A DNA stretch of 64,000 bases, taken from contig NC_084805.1 in assembly GCF_963583255.1 (NCBI RefSeq), forward strand, positions 4,729,060 through 4,793,059, in the 5' to 3' direction. Positions 34,283 to 47,500 of the stretch are shown piece after piece (the first letter of the stretch is position 1; each line of letters opens with the position of its first letter). The translations under genes were made by a program, and so were the position numbers. The notes beneath the pieces are model-generated. The model was not told the origin of the DNA. It ran no database searches and saw only the letters and a program-made list of their open reading frames with translations. Source of the DNA: Pyrus communis (Eukaryota; Streptophyta; Magnoliopsida; Rosales; Rosaceae).

Positions 34283-36533
34283 TGTGAAACCCCACCCTAA
34301 ACTAATTGTAATTTCATTTAACAAGAATTATGAAATTACCCTTTTGTCCCCTATCCACTACCCAATCCGGTTTCTTTTTGGGATTTCCTCATAACTCTCT
34401 CCCTCTCATTAGCTACCACGTGGCAGTTCCCTATCTCTTTTCTCTCATTCTCTCTTCCTTCCTCCGAGCTCTTTCCCTCTTAGCTCACTCTATCTCTCTC
34501 GCACAAACTTTCTCTCCTTCACCCCGATCTACACACACACCCACACACACCCCAAATCAATACATGGCGATGATAGTGACACCTCCACACCCACCATGTA
34601 AGCCTCTCTTTCCTTCCTTCTTCGTGAAGCCTAGGAACCCAACAAAATTCCTTCGATGAGCTCTGTGGCTTTCGAGCCAAAATCCGGCAAACTCCGACCA
34701 CCACTCATCATGAAATTGGTACGAATCTCTTCCTCTCCTCATAAGGTTTAACTTGATAGCTAAATCACACCTTAGGGTTGAGAATCGATGTTGAATGAAG
34801 CTGGGGAAGCTCTGGCCTTCCCTTCCATCGAAATCGGGTTGAAACGACCCAAACCCAAAACCCCATGTAACCCAAGTCCTTTGGCCTAAACTCTTTGGCC
34901 AGGCTTTCAAGGCTAAAGCCCATTAGAACCCAAACCCAAAACCCCTTGTAACCCATGCCCTTGGGCCATATAGAACTTAGGCTTTGGACTCATTAAACCC
35001 TTGACCCAAATCCTTTGAGCCCAAACGTAAAACCCTTTAACCCATTTCACCCAAAACCAGGCCTCTAGGCCGTATTAACTAGAGCCTTAGGCCTAACCTT
35101 GCAGCCCGGTTCCTTAAACCCAAGCTTTTGGACCATGGAACCCAACCCAGTTATGGAGCCCAGGCCCAATTGCCTCAGCCCAATCCGGCCTAACCCAGTG
35201 AACCTAGAAACCTAGCCGAAGCACATAAAGAGTCCAATTAATAAAACTCTATCATAACGATTGAATTTTGGGAAACGTACATCATAAGTGGATTCAAGAT
35301 GTCGAAAAACATAAGGTGGAACCTCGGGTACCCCCACGTGCTGCTGCAAGGTGGTGGCTTCGGCGGCCACTCGCTTCTGTGGGTTGCCAGAAAGTTGGCC
35401 AGAAAAGTCATCGACGTTGCTGTCAACAGAGGCGCGTGTACTCCACGTGCGGCCCAAGGTGCAACTATTAGCGGCAATTTCGTCCTTCCTATTTTGCACG
35501 GTTTATCAACGACGAAGTATTTGTGAGTGAACCCCTTCTAAAATGCATGTTTTAATAGTAGAAATGCATACATGAAAAGCATGATTTAATGGTTACGTTT
35601 TATGTGTAAATTAGATTTACACTACATGTTTATCATGCTTCACTGAGAATATTTTAGAATACCATACTTTATCTAATTTATGTTCTTTGTAATATATATG
35701 ATGGATGACTATATACTATTTATGAACATTGTTTTACACTCTTGGTAGTATATATGATGGATGACTATATACTATGAAGATTTTTTGAGATATATGTACT
35801 TATGTTGGAAAGATTATATTCAATGATTTTGTGCTTATCTAGTGGTTACTATATATGCCTTCGGGTGGGTGCTGCAGGAGCGTATAGGCGATTGATATGT
35901 GAAGTGTTCTGAATGAAGGCCTTCGAGCGAATAAAGTGTTCTAAATGAAAAGTTCTATATGCTTTCAGGCGATACTGATACCACTGTTTAACACACTATA
36001 TACGATATATGTTTTACAAAGGTTTTATGGCATGCTAGGGTTTGTGGAAAACCTATCACATATTATGCTATTAGTTTTCATAAACTTTGGGGCTTAGTAT
36101 GTTATTGAATAACTATGTTTGTACTACTTATATATCAACTTGGTCCTCTTATGTTTGTTATGTGCCTCCTCAAGACATAGGAACGAGGCTTACAATCCGA
36201 GCTACGAGGCATTTCCTTAGCAGTGACATTGTGCCATCCTTTCTACTTTGACATCATTGTAACCACATCTTCTGCTTGTATTCTGAATTAGATGAATGTT
36301 TTGAACATGTAATGAATTATCACTATCATTATCATTGTTGGCAGTTGAATATTATTATATTGTTTTATAAGGTTTATGTGGGAATATTACATTGCATAGT
36401 TCGCGCGAAATTTACATCCATGTTTCACATGTTCTCAGCATACGCATTCATTAAATGGCTTGCATCACCCTCGGGTGTCAGCCAACATGTGGTCATCCTG
36501 ATGTCCCACTGACATCGGGATTGGGGTGTGTCA
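34283..36533 (+). repeat. Ty3/Gypsy 5' LTR in unit 3
   Basis: 2251 bp from TGTGAAACC to GTGTCA, the best-preserved end among the three unit copies. It stands at the same site as the unit 1 and 2 LTRs and is followed by the primer-site variant and a long internal region. Confidence 0.9.
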
Positions 36534-39500
36534 GATTAGTATCAGAGCATGCTTTCTTATTTCTATAATCTTTCGTTCTTCTAAATCTTGTTTGCCTTTT
36601 ATCAGAATCATGGATCTTGTTGGTGGGAATGTACCTCGAAGACCTTGTTTTGGTCTATTGGGAGGAATTCAGTAATTGACCTTCGCACTACGAAATGCTT
36701 TTCCTGGTAGTAACAGGATGAGTTGTACATATATGGAGATTGCTCGTAGCCACGACCTTACGAAACTTAATGTAGTTGGAGCATGTGAGAAAGCTGAAGA
36801 CTGGTTGGAAAGATGAAGGACACCTTAGAGAGCATGTGACAACTTCTGAATGGGTGAATACCGCTGGTTACTTCCTTCAGAGGAACGCAAGATATTGGTG
36901 GAAGTCGGTGATGGGCTTTTGCCCACGTAATTATTTGATGACTTGGGCTACATTTAGGAGACTTTTTAATGAACACTTTCTGAGTTCCAGGTATCAACTT
37001 AGGAAGGGACAAGAATTTCTAGATTTTTGCCACGGTAGCTTGAGTATTACAAGGTTTGATAGCATTTTTCGGTAATTGCCAAGGCACCATGAGGGAGCTT
37101 ATGAGAACCAGCGAGTGATGATGATTCAGCTGCAGATTGCTATGAACCAGGACTTTTGCGAGCTTCTTGCACCACGGAGGCATACGTCCTACAAGGAAAT
37201 GATTGAGGCAGCTTTAAGAATCGAATAGACGAGGTGGAACAGACTTAACCAAAACCAGCGCCAAAACCAAAATCAGCTTTAGAGCCAGAACCAGCCTTGG
37301 AACCAGAATCAGTGGGGCCGTGGTTTTTGAACCTAGAGTATGAAGGAGCCTTCTACTTCTTCTTACTCTTTCAGCCCTAGACATTCTCGGTCATTCAATT
37401 GCCAGGTTCATGGTTCGGGTCATCCAGTGAGGGCTCAGGCAGTGAGTCGGTGAGGCGATCTCTCAACCACTTTAATCTTGGTCCAGCTGGTCCAGCTGGT
37501 CCAAACACATGTTATAGGTGTGGCGGCATTGGACACATTTCTCATAATTGCGCCACTCCACGTCCCTCTGATGATCTTGCTTCTAGTTCAAGTTATTGTG
37601 AGAGTAATAACCTCGGTATTTCAAGTTACGGCGGGGGTAATTATTTGACTATTCAGAGTTATGGTGGCAGTAACAACCAGAGTGCTCAGGTCCCTGCTTA
37701 AAGGTGGTATCAGTTTTCTGGAGCAGCTTCAGGTAGTCACACTAAAGGAAACCGAGCAGGCCGTAACAGCCAGAGTCTTAGGACTCGAGGAGGCCATAAC
37801 AGTGGTTCAGGACGTCATGTCCATAGGCATATGAATGCCTGACTCAGCAGGAGGCGGAGCAGGACCCCAAAGTTATTACCGGTATGTTGCTTGTTTATGG
37901 TAATTGGGCTCGTGTTCTGATTGGTTGTAAATTCGCAACCTACATCACTCAGATTTGATATGTTCATCCAATTGCCATTAGGAGATTTATTCTCTGCACA
38001 GTGGGAGTTTAAGGATTGCCCAGTTATTGTTGAAAGGGAAATCTTAGAAGCCAATTTAATCCCCTTCAAACTTGTGGAGTTCGATGTCATCTTAGGAATG
38101 GATTGGTTGTCTAGGCACAATCCCTATGTCGGATGTAGGGAGAAATTTGTGACATTTAATTGGCCTGGACGATCATCGATTACATTTCAGGGTGAACGAC
38201 GGATCCTTTCAAATTGTATTACTTTTGCCATCCAAATGACTATGTTATTACAGAAAGGTTGTGTGGGATTCTTATTTCACGTGGTCATGCGGGGTGAAGC
38301 TTCTCTATGTGTTGAAGATGTGCCAGTGGTGAATGAATTCACCGATATATTTCCTGAGGATTTGCCAGGGTTACCACCTGCGAGGGAAATCGAATTCACT
38401 ATTGATTTACTTCCAGGTACCAACCCTATTTCCTTGGCGCTATACCAAATGGCACCAATAGAGTTGAGAGAATTGAAGATTTAACTTCAGGAGCTAGTGG
38501 ATAAAGGCTATATCCAGCCCAGCATGTCTCTCTAGGGTGCTCCTGTACTATATGTGAGGAAGAAAGATGGGTCGATGAGACTTAGCATCGACTACAGGCA
38601 ACTGAATCGGGTGACAGTGAAGAACCGTTATGCCCTACCTTAGATTGATGATCTGTTTGACCAGCTGATGGATGCTCAGGTGTTTTCTAAGATTGATCTT
38701 CGTTCGAGTTACCATCAGTTGCTAATCCGGAACGAAGATGTACCAAAGACTACATTTCGCACTAGGTATGGACACTATGAGTTCTGTGTCAAGCCTTTTG
38801 GGTTGATGAATGCGCCCGCAACTTTCATGGATTTGATGAACATAGTTTTCAGACCGTATCTTGATCAGTTTATGATTGTCTTCATTGATGACATCCTGAT
38901 TCACTCGAAAAGTAATGTCAGGCACATGAAGCATTTAAAGTTGGTGTTAGAGAGGTTGAGGAAACATTAGTTGTATGCAAAGTTCAGTAAGAGGCAATTT
39001 TGGCTAAACCAGATCAGTTTCCTCAGATATGTGGTTTCTGATTAGGGGATTTGTATGGACCTTCAGAAGATTTTAGCATTGTCCATGTGGGAGCAACTGA
39101 GAAATGTTACTGAAGTGAGGAGCTTTTTACGATTGGCTGGCTATTATCGACGCTTTGTGTAGGATTTCTCGACAATCGCCCTGCCTCTTACTAAGTTAAC
39201 TCGAAAGAGGGTCAAATTCAAGTGGGATGAGAATTGTGAATGGAGTTTCCAGGAGCTTAAGCAGCATCTTACTTACACCCTCGTCATTGCTCTTTTGGCT
39301 AATGACGGTGAGTTTGAGATCTACAATGATGTATTTCTGTTAGGTTTGGGTTGTGTATTGATGAAAGTCATCACCTATGCTTCTAGGTAGCTTAAGACCC
39401 ACGAGATAAACTACCTACTCATGATCTGGAGCTCAAAGTAGTGGTCTTTGCTCTAAAAATCTGGCGACATTACTTAAACGGCGAGAAGTGCTGCATCTTC

Positions 39501-40740
39501 ATTGATCACAAGAGTTTGAAGTATGTCTTCACCCAAAATGAGCTAAATTTGAGGCAGAGAAGGTGGATAGAACTCATTAGTGACTATAATTGCACTATTG
39601 AGTATCATCCTGGTCACACCAACGTCCTAATGGACGTACTTAGCTGGAAATCCCATGGACAGCTTGTCTCCCTTCGAGCTATCCATATCCTGCTATTGTT
39701 TTCTTTTCAAGAGACCAATGTTACCGTGGCACCAGATTCATAGGAAGCATTGTTGGCACACTTCTAGGTTAGGCCTATTTTGGTGGATTTGGTTCGGGAA
39801 GCTCAAGAGCTAGACCAATAGTGTACAGACCTTAACGAACAAGTATGGAATAGTGTGGAATAGTTCCAGGCGAGATCTGAAGATCTGAAGAGATAGAGCC
39901 TTGCTGATGGGAAATAGGTTGTTTGTGCCTAAGGACAATGAAGTGGTGCAGAAGCAAATTTTTTATGAAGCCCACATTTCACGTATACCATGCATCCGGG
40001 TAGTACCAAATTGTATCACAGTATCTGTTCATTCTACTACTGGTATGGGATAAAACGGGATGCAGCAGAATATGTGCGGAGATGTATTATTTGCCAACAG
40101 GTGAAGGTGGACAGACAGAAATCTAAAGGGTTAATGCAGAATCTCAATATAGCAGCGTGGAAGTGGGAAGACATCACCATGGATTTTGTGTATGGTTTGT
40201 CGAGCACGCGATTGAGATTTGATGGGATTTGGGTGGACAGACTCACCAAGACTACTCATTTCTCCACGGTGTACCTATCACCATTGTTTTCGACAGAGAT
40301 CCACGATTCACCTCCAGATTTTCGAAAGCATTAAATGACGCCATGAATACTCAGTCTTTGTACAGTACTGCCTATCATCCATAAACTGATGGTCAATCTG
40401 AGAGGACAATTCAGACCTTGGAGGATATGTTGAGAGTGTCTGTTCTCCTGTGGAAGGGTAATTAGGATAGCTATCTGCCATTGATCGAGTTTGCCTACAA
40501 TAACAGCTACCACTCCAATATCGGCATGGCACCATTTAAGGCATTGTATGGGAAGGCGTGCCGGACACCATTACGTTGGATGGAGGTCGGTGAATGGGTG
40601 TTAGTGGAACCCGAAATTGTTGACACCACTAATACTAACATCCAATTGATAAAGAGAAATTTGACAGCAGCACAAGATCGATAGAAGAGAATCGCAGACT
40701 GACATTCCAGAGATCGTGAGTATGAGATCGGTGACTTTTA
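36534..40740 (+). mobile_element. Decayed Ty3/Gypsy gag-pol, no 3' LTR
   Basis: Internal region in Gypsy order (RT before integrase) with many stops and frameshifts. Gag is at 36613-37230 (NARYWW, RRLFNEHFL), a CCHC knuckle at 37510-37551 (CYRCGGIGHISHNC) and the protease end near 38080 (DVILGMDWL). Reverse transcriptase is at about 38340-39100 ([17 protein letters not shown]), RNase H at about 39420-39650 ([20 protein letters not shown]) and integrase at about 40000-40700 (CIICQQVK, WEDITMDFV, YNNSYHSNIGMAPF). It stops abruptly at 40740 against a Copia fragment before any chromodomain or 3' LTR. Motifs and the long LTR fit the Tekay/Del chromovirus group (inference). Not functional. Confidence 0.9.
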
Positions 40741-42862
40741 ATGGTGCTTCCACCAAGGTCCACACGTTATTAGTTTACATGGACCTTTGTTCATCAATCA
40801 TTGCTTCTCTCTAATAGTTGGACTGTTGGGTCTCCATTGCTTCATAAAATGTCACTGGATTATCTTGCATACCTTCGCACATTTCTATTGCCTGAAGATA
40901 CACCAAGTAGTCACTCAAGATGGTTGACTTTCTCGTTCTTGCTGGTAATACTCTTCTTTCTGTTATGGCTTATGGCTCAATTAATTCACTTATAGGTTGT
41001 GATGAAGTTCCAATGTCAGGTTGCTCATTGTTTTCCATTGTTACTTGTTGCCTAGGTAACCCACCTAAGAGTTGCGATGAGGTCCCTGCATGAAAATCTA
41101 AGCCTACCCCAATCAATAAATGATCAAAATTATCAATATTAAACTCAATTTGTTGCTGAGTTATATTGATCACTCCACCACCATTTACAGTTATCTGGGT
41201 CCCAAATGTTCCACCATTATCAAATCATTCAATGTTATTATCAGGAAATACATTGCTAGTTTCTTCAAGGTTGAATCTTGATGCCTCCATGTCTGGTTCC
41301 AGTGAACAGTCCCCTTCTTTAATAAACTTAGTAACTCCAGTCTCTAATATTCTCATAGGGAAATCAGTAGAATAAAATCTATACCCTTTGGTCTTTTCAG
41401 GGAATCCCACGAAGTGACAAGAAATTGTCCTCGAGTCTAATTTCTTTTCTCTTGGGTTGTAAACTCTTACTTCTGCACGACACCCCCTATCCATACCTCG
41501 AGTCTAATTGGTTTACGCCCTATCCATACCTCATAAGGAGTCTTACACACAGCTTTTGTTGGGACTCTATTTAGGATATAGTTTGCCATTTGTAAAGCCT
41601 CTCCCCACAAGTATTGTTGAAGTTTTGCATGACTCATCATGCTCCTTACCATCTCTATCAGAGTCCTACTCCTTTTCTCAGCCACACTGTTTTGTTGTGG
41701 TGTGCCTTGAATTCCACACTGCTACAAGACCCTTTGCCTAACCAATCTCAGTGTACCTGCAATAATATTTCCCTCCTCTATCTGACCGTAAAACTTTTAT
41801 GGACAAATCCAATTGATTCTCAACTTCAGTTTTAGAATTTTTAAAACATTCAAACATTGAAGTCTTATCTTTGATCAAATAAAGATATGTGAACCTTGAG
41901 TAATCATCAATAAAAGTCACAAAATATAGATTTCCACAAAGAGTTTTAATTGGGAAAAGTCCACACACGTCTGTATGGATTACTTCCAAAAGCTTTTGAC
42001 TCCTTATTGAACTCTTTTTCTTGACTTTAGTTAGTTTTCCTTTGCACAACAACTGCCAAAGATCATTTACTAAAAAGCAAATTCCAACAACAACGTTTGG
42101 ATTATTTTTCATAGAAATTCTGATGCTTTCATCGTCACCAACGAAAGCATAACCAGATTTTACAAGCTTAGATGCAGAAATTAAATTCCTTCTTAACGAA
42201 GGTACATATAAAACATCAAACAACTCTAAAACATGACCACTTGACAGCTTCAACTTTAGACTCCCTATAGCCTCTACTGCCACTTTATTTCCATTGCCAA
42301 CATAAACTTGAAAAACTTCATTTTTTGTTGTTGTAGTTCCTCTTGGGAACCCCTGCAGAGAATTGGTGATATGCACCAAACACCCAGTGTCAAACCACCA
42401 AGAATTTGGAGGGACTTCAACAAGAATAGTTTCAAAACAAACAAAAATTTCAACAAAAGAAATATCTTTCTTAATTTTCCAATTCTTGCGTTTTTCACAA
42501 TCTTTCTTCATGTGCCCAAATCTTTTGCAAAAATAGCATTTGACATTGTCCATATTTTCCTTAGACATCTCAGGTCCCTTAGAGAATGAGGGATTCATAG
42601 CAATATCATAAGAATTGAATGGCTTAGGAATCATACCATGTTGATACATAGGTTTCTTACCCTTATCTGCCTGCATGAAGTTGACATGGTTGATCATCTG
42701 GTTCTTCTTAATTCTTGTTCTTCTTGAGCACAGATCGAGATAAGATCATCCAACGTCCATTTCTCCTTTTGAGTGTTGTAGGAGACCTTCAATTGCTCAA
42801 AACTTGATGGCAGTGAATTAAGTGCCATATGAACGACAAAAGCATCATCCACAAGCGTGAGA
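40741..42862 (-). mobile_element. Copia fragment, gag end to start of RT
   Basis: Reading on the reverse strand from 42862: a gag C-terminus with a frameshift near 42700, a CCHC knuckle (CYFCKRFGHMKKDC), a protease-like site WWFDTGCLVHI (Cys in place of the usual Ala after DTG), GAG-pre-integrase and integrase (HTDVCGLF, FIDDYSRF, RSDRGGKY). A hinge region follows, then the first residues of RT (VTFYEAM, NNVWTLVE). It is cut at 40740 within RT and at 42862 within gag, with no LTR. The motifs match those of the forward Copia next to it, so both belong to one lineage. Confidence 0.85.
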
Positions 42863-43523
42863 GTGGATGTTTTGACAATGAGTGATTAAGTCTAATTGGA
42901 ATAAGAAAGGTTTATGAGATGTTGTATACTAATCCTTGTTTACGAAGGATTATGTTTTGACATTTAAACTAATATGGATTGGAAAACATAAGTTGTTTTC
43001 TATAAGGATTTTAATAGGGAATCCTTATTGAGTTATGAGAAGGATATATATATGTACCTATATATATATATATATATATATATGTTTTTTTAGTCAAAAT
43101 GGTCCCTGAGATTTGCATAACACATAACTTTGGTCCCTAAGATTTAAAATCAATAGAAGTGGTCCCTGAGATTGTCCACCATCCATTATTTCGATCATTC
43201 TGTAAAAAAAAAAAAAAAACAAAAAAAACTCCGTTAAGTTGAGGGTATAACACATAACTTTGGTTCCTAAGATTTGCATAACACATAATTTTGGTCCTTG
43301 AGATTTGCATAACACATAACTTTAGTTCTTGAGATTGTCCATCATCCATCATTTTGGTCCTTCCATTAAAAAGCTTAGGGACCACTTAACATATTTTTTT
43401 AATGCAAGGACCAAAATAATGGATGGTGGACAATCTTAGGAACTAAAGTTATGTGTTATGCAAATCTCAAGGACCAAAGTTATTATGTGTTATGAAAATC
43501 TCAGGGACCATTTTGGCTAAAAA

Positions 43524-43575
<52 letters not shown>

Positions 43576-43823
43576 AACCTCTGCTCTCACAGGTGTGTGC
43601 TCTATTCGGAACTAAGCCCTATTCTTGGTTAGAGCTTGAAATAATCTGATAGAGATGAGAAGAGTTGCAGTGCACTGAGATCAGGTTGCAGCTTCCATGG
43701 CATCTTCGAATGGAGGTTCATCAGGTTAGTGAAATTGCAATGTTTTATATGGAAAAGTTATTGTGCTTTACTTGATTGTGATTACTATGACTTAATATTG
43801 TTCTTGGCTATAATAGTTTAACA
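42863..43823 (+). repeat. Left LTR of the forward Copia, with nested MITE-like insertion
   Basis: Aligns to 49335-49760 after removal of about 0.48 kb of hairpin and TA repeat (about 43060-43573). Ends GTTTAACA before the primer site. Confidence 0.85.
43085..43525. mobile_element. MITE-like inverted repeat element
   Basis: About 440 bp with long inverted ends: the left arm starts TTTTTAGTCAAAATGGTCCC and the right arm is its near complement (GGGACCATTTTGGCTAAAAA). Inside, the phrase GGTCC(C/T)(T/A)GAGATTTGCATAACACATAAC is repeated in both orientations, with a purine/A tract near 43205. It sits within a (TA)n tract that is short in the other LTR. No coding capacity. The superfamily is not clear. 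Confidence 0.7.
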
Positions 43824-44544
43824 TGTGGTATCAGAGCCATGGGTTTAAGTTCTTAAAATTTAATCAAGTAAAGTTGATTGAATCATATAAAAAATATATA
43901 TAAAAAAAAAAAGGGAAATTGCCGTCATAAGGTTTCGAAACTGGTTCTAGTTTCATGTAAAAGGGTTTTCTCACTAAAGGGTGCCTTTTTTTTATATAAT
44001 AATGTTATTTAAAAATTTGACCATTAGAACTCGAAAACTGTTTTCCTTTTGGGATTTTCTGGGTTTGGGTAAAAGACTTCATCTTGCTTCTTTAATCCCC
44101 GATTCATGTTCCGATAATCTAAGTGCATCAAACCTTGTCGGTGAGTGTTCAATATCTATCCAATATGTTTTCGCTGTCGGATGTTGATCTCTTAAATGGT
44201 ATGTGATTCTTGAAACTCATATTAGAAACTTGAAACATAAGTCTTATATCTTTCTTAATTCTTAAATTCTTAAATTGTTCGAATTTTCTGCAAAATCGCT
44301 TGTTGATGCTGTTAAAACTGTGAACTGTGATGTATGGGGAAAATTTGTTGATCAGGTGATTGTTCATGATTACATGGTGTTGAGTTCATGGTTTACCTTA
44401 AAATCCTTTAATCCTATATGTACTTATCAATTGTTTGTTGTTAAGATTGTGTATATGGATATTGGTTCTGATGTTATGATGTGCAATAGATTGTGAAACA
44501 AAATCAGAACTCTAAAAGTTTGTATTGTGATTTCATGTTCATCA
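43824..44544 (+). other. Untranslated leader of the forward Copia
   Basis: Primer site followed by about 0.7 kb before the gag ATG at 44545. No convincing protein. Confidence 0.6.
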
Positions 44545-47500
44545 ATGTCTGCAATATCGATGAAGACTTTAAACTTGGCGAACATTCCAATCCTTATTGG
44601 TGGAAGCAACTACAAAAAGTGGAGAAGAGATATCAATATGCTATTGACTCTTAATAAGTGTGATATAGCAATTGATAATCCCAAGCCTATAGTCATTGAT
44701 CAAAGCACCAAGGCTGAGAAATCAAATTATGAAAGATGGACAAGGGCTAACAAAGTGGCACTATCCATCTTGGAAGCTGGGATGAATGATACTATCAGAG
44801 GAGGAATTAAGAAACCATAACTGGCTGTGGATTATTTGGCAGCAATTGAAAAGAAATTTAAAGAGTCTGAGAAAGCAGAAGTAAGTTAATACATGTCTTT
44901 GCTGACTACATACAAGATTAAAGGCACTGGCTTTATAAGGGATCATATAATGAAGATGATAGATGCTGCTAAGAAATTGAATTCCATGGATGTAAACATT
45001 GGAGAGAAACATCTTGTATTCATGATTCTTCAGGCCTTTCCAACAAAGTATAGTGAGTTAAAAGTTTCCTATAACACACAAGATAAAAGATGGGATATAG
45101 ATGAACTGATTGCACATTGTGTGCAAGAGGAAACTCGACAAAAGGAGGAGAAAGGCAAGGAAATTGAGGAATCAGATTTTTTGCAGTCTAGAAAGAAGAA
45201 GAAAGCTTTTAACAATTGAGGGTTCTCTGGTACTAGTAAGAATTCTGAATCCTTCAAGAATTCTAATAGATTTAATGCATCAGCTAAAGTAAATGATTCC
45301 CTGAGAATCTACCAAGTTTAAAACTAAACCTAAAGATGTGTCTAAACTCAAGTGCTTTTGGTGCAAACCTAAAGGTCATTTAAAAGTTAACTGTGAAATC
45401 TTCAAAGACTACATTAAAAGCAAAGAAAAGGAACAAGTGCTAGTTTGTGTGGAATCAAATTTGTGTGAGGTACCTGTTGATTCTTGGTGGTTTGACACTG
45501 GATGTTCAGTGCATATAACTAATTGCTTAAAAGGTTTTCGAAAACAAAAGGAAAATGGAAATGCTTTGTATAATGTTTATGTTGAGGAAGGGACTAAGAT
45601 TGCAATAGATTCCATTGGGATAGTGAACTTGAAATTAACTTTTGGTTTTGTTTTTCAATTGAAAGATGTGCTCTATGTGCCCAAGATGAGATGAAACTTG
45701 TTTTCTGCTTCTAAAATTGTAAAAGATGGTTTTGCATTCCTTATTGATGATGTATGTTTAAAAATATTTAAGAAAAACTGTCTTGATGGAATTTTGGGAA
45801 CTGCCCTTTTGTTTGACAATCTATGGTGTCTAGAATGTCTAGTTGAGTCTTTTGATCATTCAGTTTTAAATATCAGCTCAAAAAGAATGCTAGAACAGGA
45901 TACCTCTTATATTCTTTAGCATAAAAGGCTTGGGTACATCTCCAAAAAAAGAAACCTCAAACTTTCCAAAGCTAAGTTAATTTCAAAATTGGATCTTGCT
46001 ACTAAAACTGATTGTATTGACTGTTTAAAGGATAAAATGACTAACTTTAGAAAATTTAATGCCAAAAGAAGTCAATGGTTGCTTGAAATAATTCACACAG
46101 ATATATGTGGTCCCTTTCCAGTCAAAACAACGTGGGAATAGATATTTTATCAATTTTATAGATGATTTTTCTAGACTTGGATATACATTTCTAATTAGTG
46201 AAAAATCGAAGGCCCTCAAGTGTTTTGAAATGTATAAAACTAAAGTTGAGAAACAGTTAGGTAAGGTGATTAAAATTGTTAGATCCGATAGGGGAGGAGA
46301 GTACTTTGGCAGGTATACTGAATCTGGGCAACAAAAGGGTTTTTTTGCACTATATTTGGAAGAAAATGGCATTATGGCACAGTACACAACACCGAACACC
46401 TCAACAGAATGGTGTCTTTGAGAGGAGAAACATGACTCTTATTGGCACGATTAAAAGCATGATGACAAGATCTAAATTGTGAGGGTTTTTGTGGGGAGAA
46501 GCATTGAAAATAGCCAATTATATATTGAACCGAATTCCAAGCAAGGTAGTCTCTTCAACACCTTTTGAGTTATGGCATGGGAAAGTTCCTAGTTTTTGCT
46601 TATTTTCATGTTTGGGGTTGCAAAGCAGAAGCTAGGTTCTAGAATCCTAATTAAAGAAAACTGGTTATGTTACTTCATAGGTTATCCTGAAAAATCGAAA
46701 GGTATAGGTTCTATGTTCCTCAAGGCCACACTCGGATTCAAGAAACATATAATGCAGCCTTCTTGGAAGATCAAGATGTTTCAAACCTATTAAGGGAAAT
46801 TTTTGTATTTGAAGAGATGGTTCAGGGTTTTGATAACACTGCACAAACAAACTATAGTCAAGTTTTGTTGTTCCCTTAACCAAGGTTAACTGAAATGGAC
46901 AACTCAAATGAAGAATTGGTTTATGGCACTAAAACTACTATGGAGATATCCAACTGCAACATTATCTAATAATACCACCGAATCACATCAGCAAGCACCA
47001 CATTTTCTAATAATACCACTGAATCACATCAGTAAGCACCAAATGAAGTGGCATCACCTTTTGAGCCAAGAAAGTCAACTAGAACTAGAAAGTCGACAAC
47101 TGTGAGTGACTGTTTATTTGCAAGAAACTGACTTTGACATTAGTGATGTTGATGATCCTCTTTCCTACACTCAGGCGATGGAAAGTTCTTAATCGATTTT
47201 ATGGCAGAATGAAATGAAGGATGAGCTAGATTCAATGTACAAAAACAATGTTCGGACACTGGTGGAGTCTAGTTCTCAAATTAAGCCTATAGATTGTAAG
47301 TGGGTGTATAAAACCAAAAGAGATGTTTTTGGTCAAATTCAGAGATATAAACCCTGGTTAGTTGCACAGGGTTTTACTCAGAGAGAAGGAATTGATTACA
47401 ATGATACAGTTTCTCTAGTGTCTTTTAAAGATTCAACGAGAGTTATCATGTCTTTGGTTGCAGATTTTGATCTGGAGTTGCATCAAATGGATGTGAAAAC

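Noticed and set aside
43063..43573. TA repeats as a possible CRISPR or origin structure
   Set aside because: Simple (TA)n microsatellites beside a MITE-like hairpin in a plant LTR; no spacers or regular repeats.
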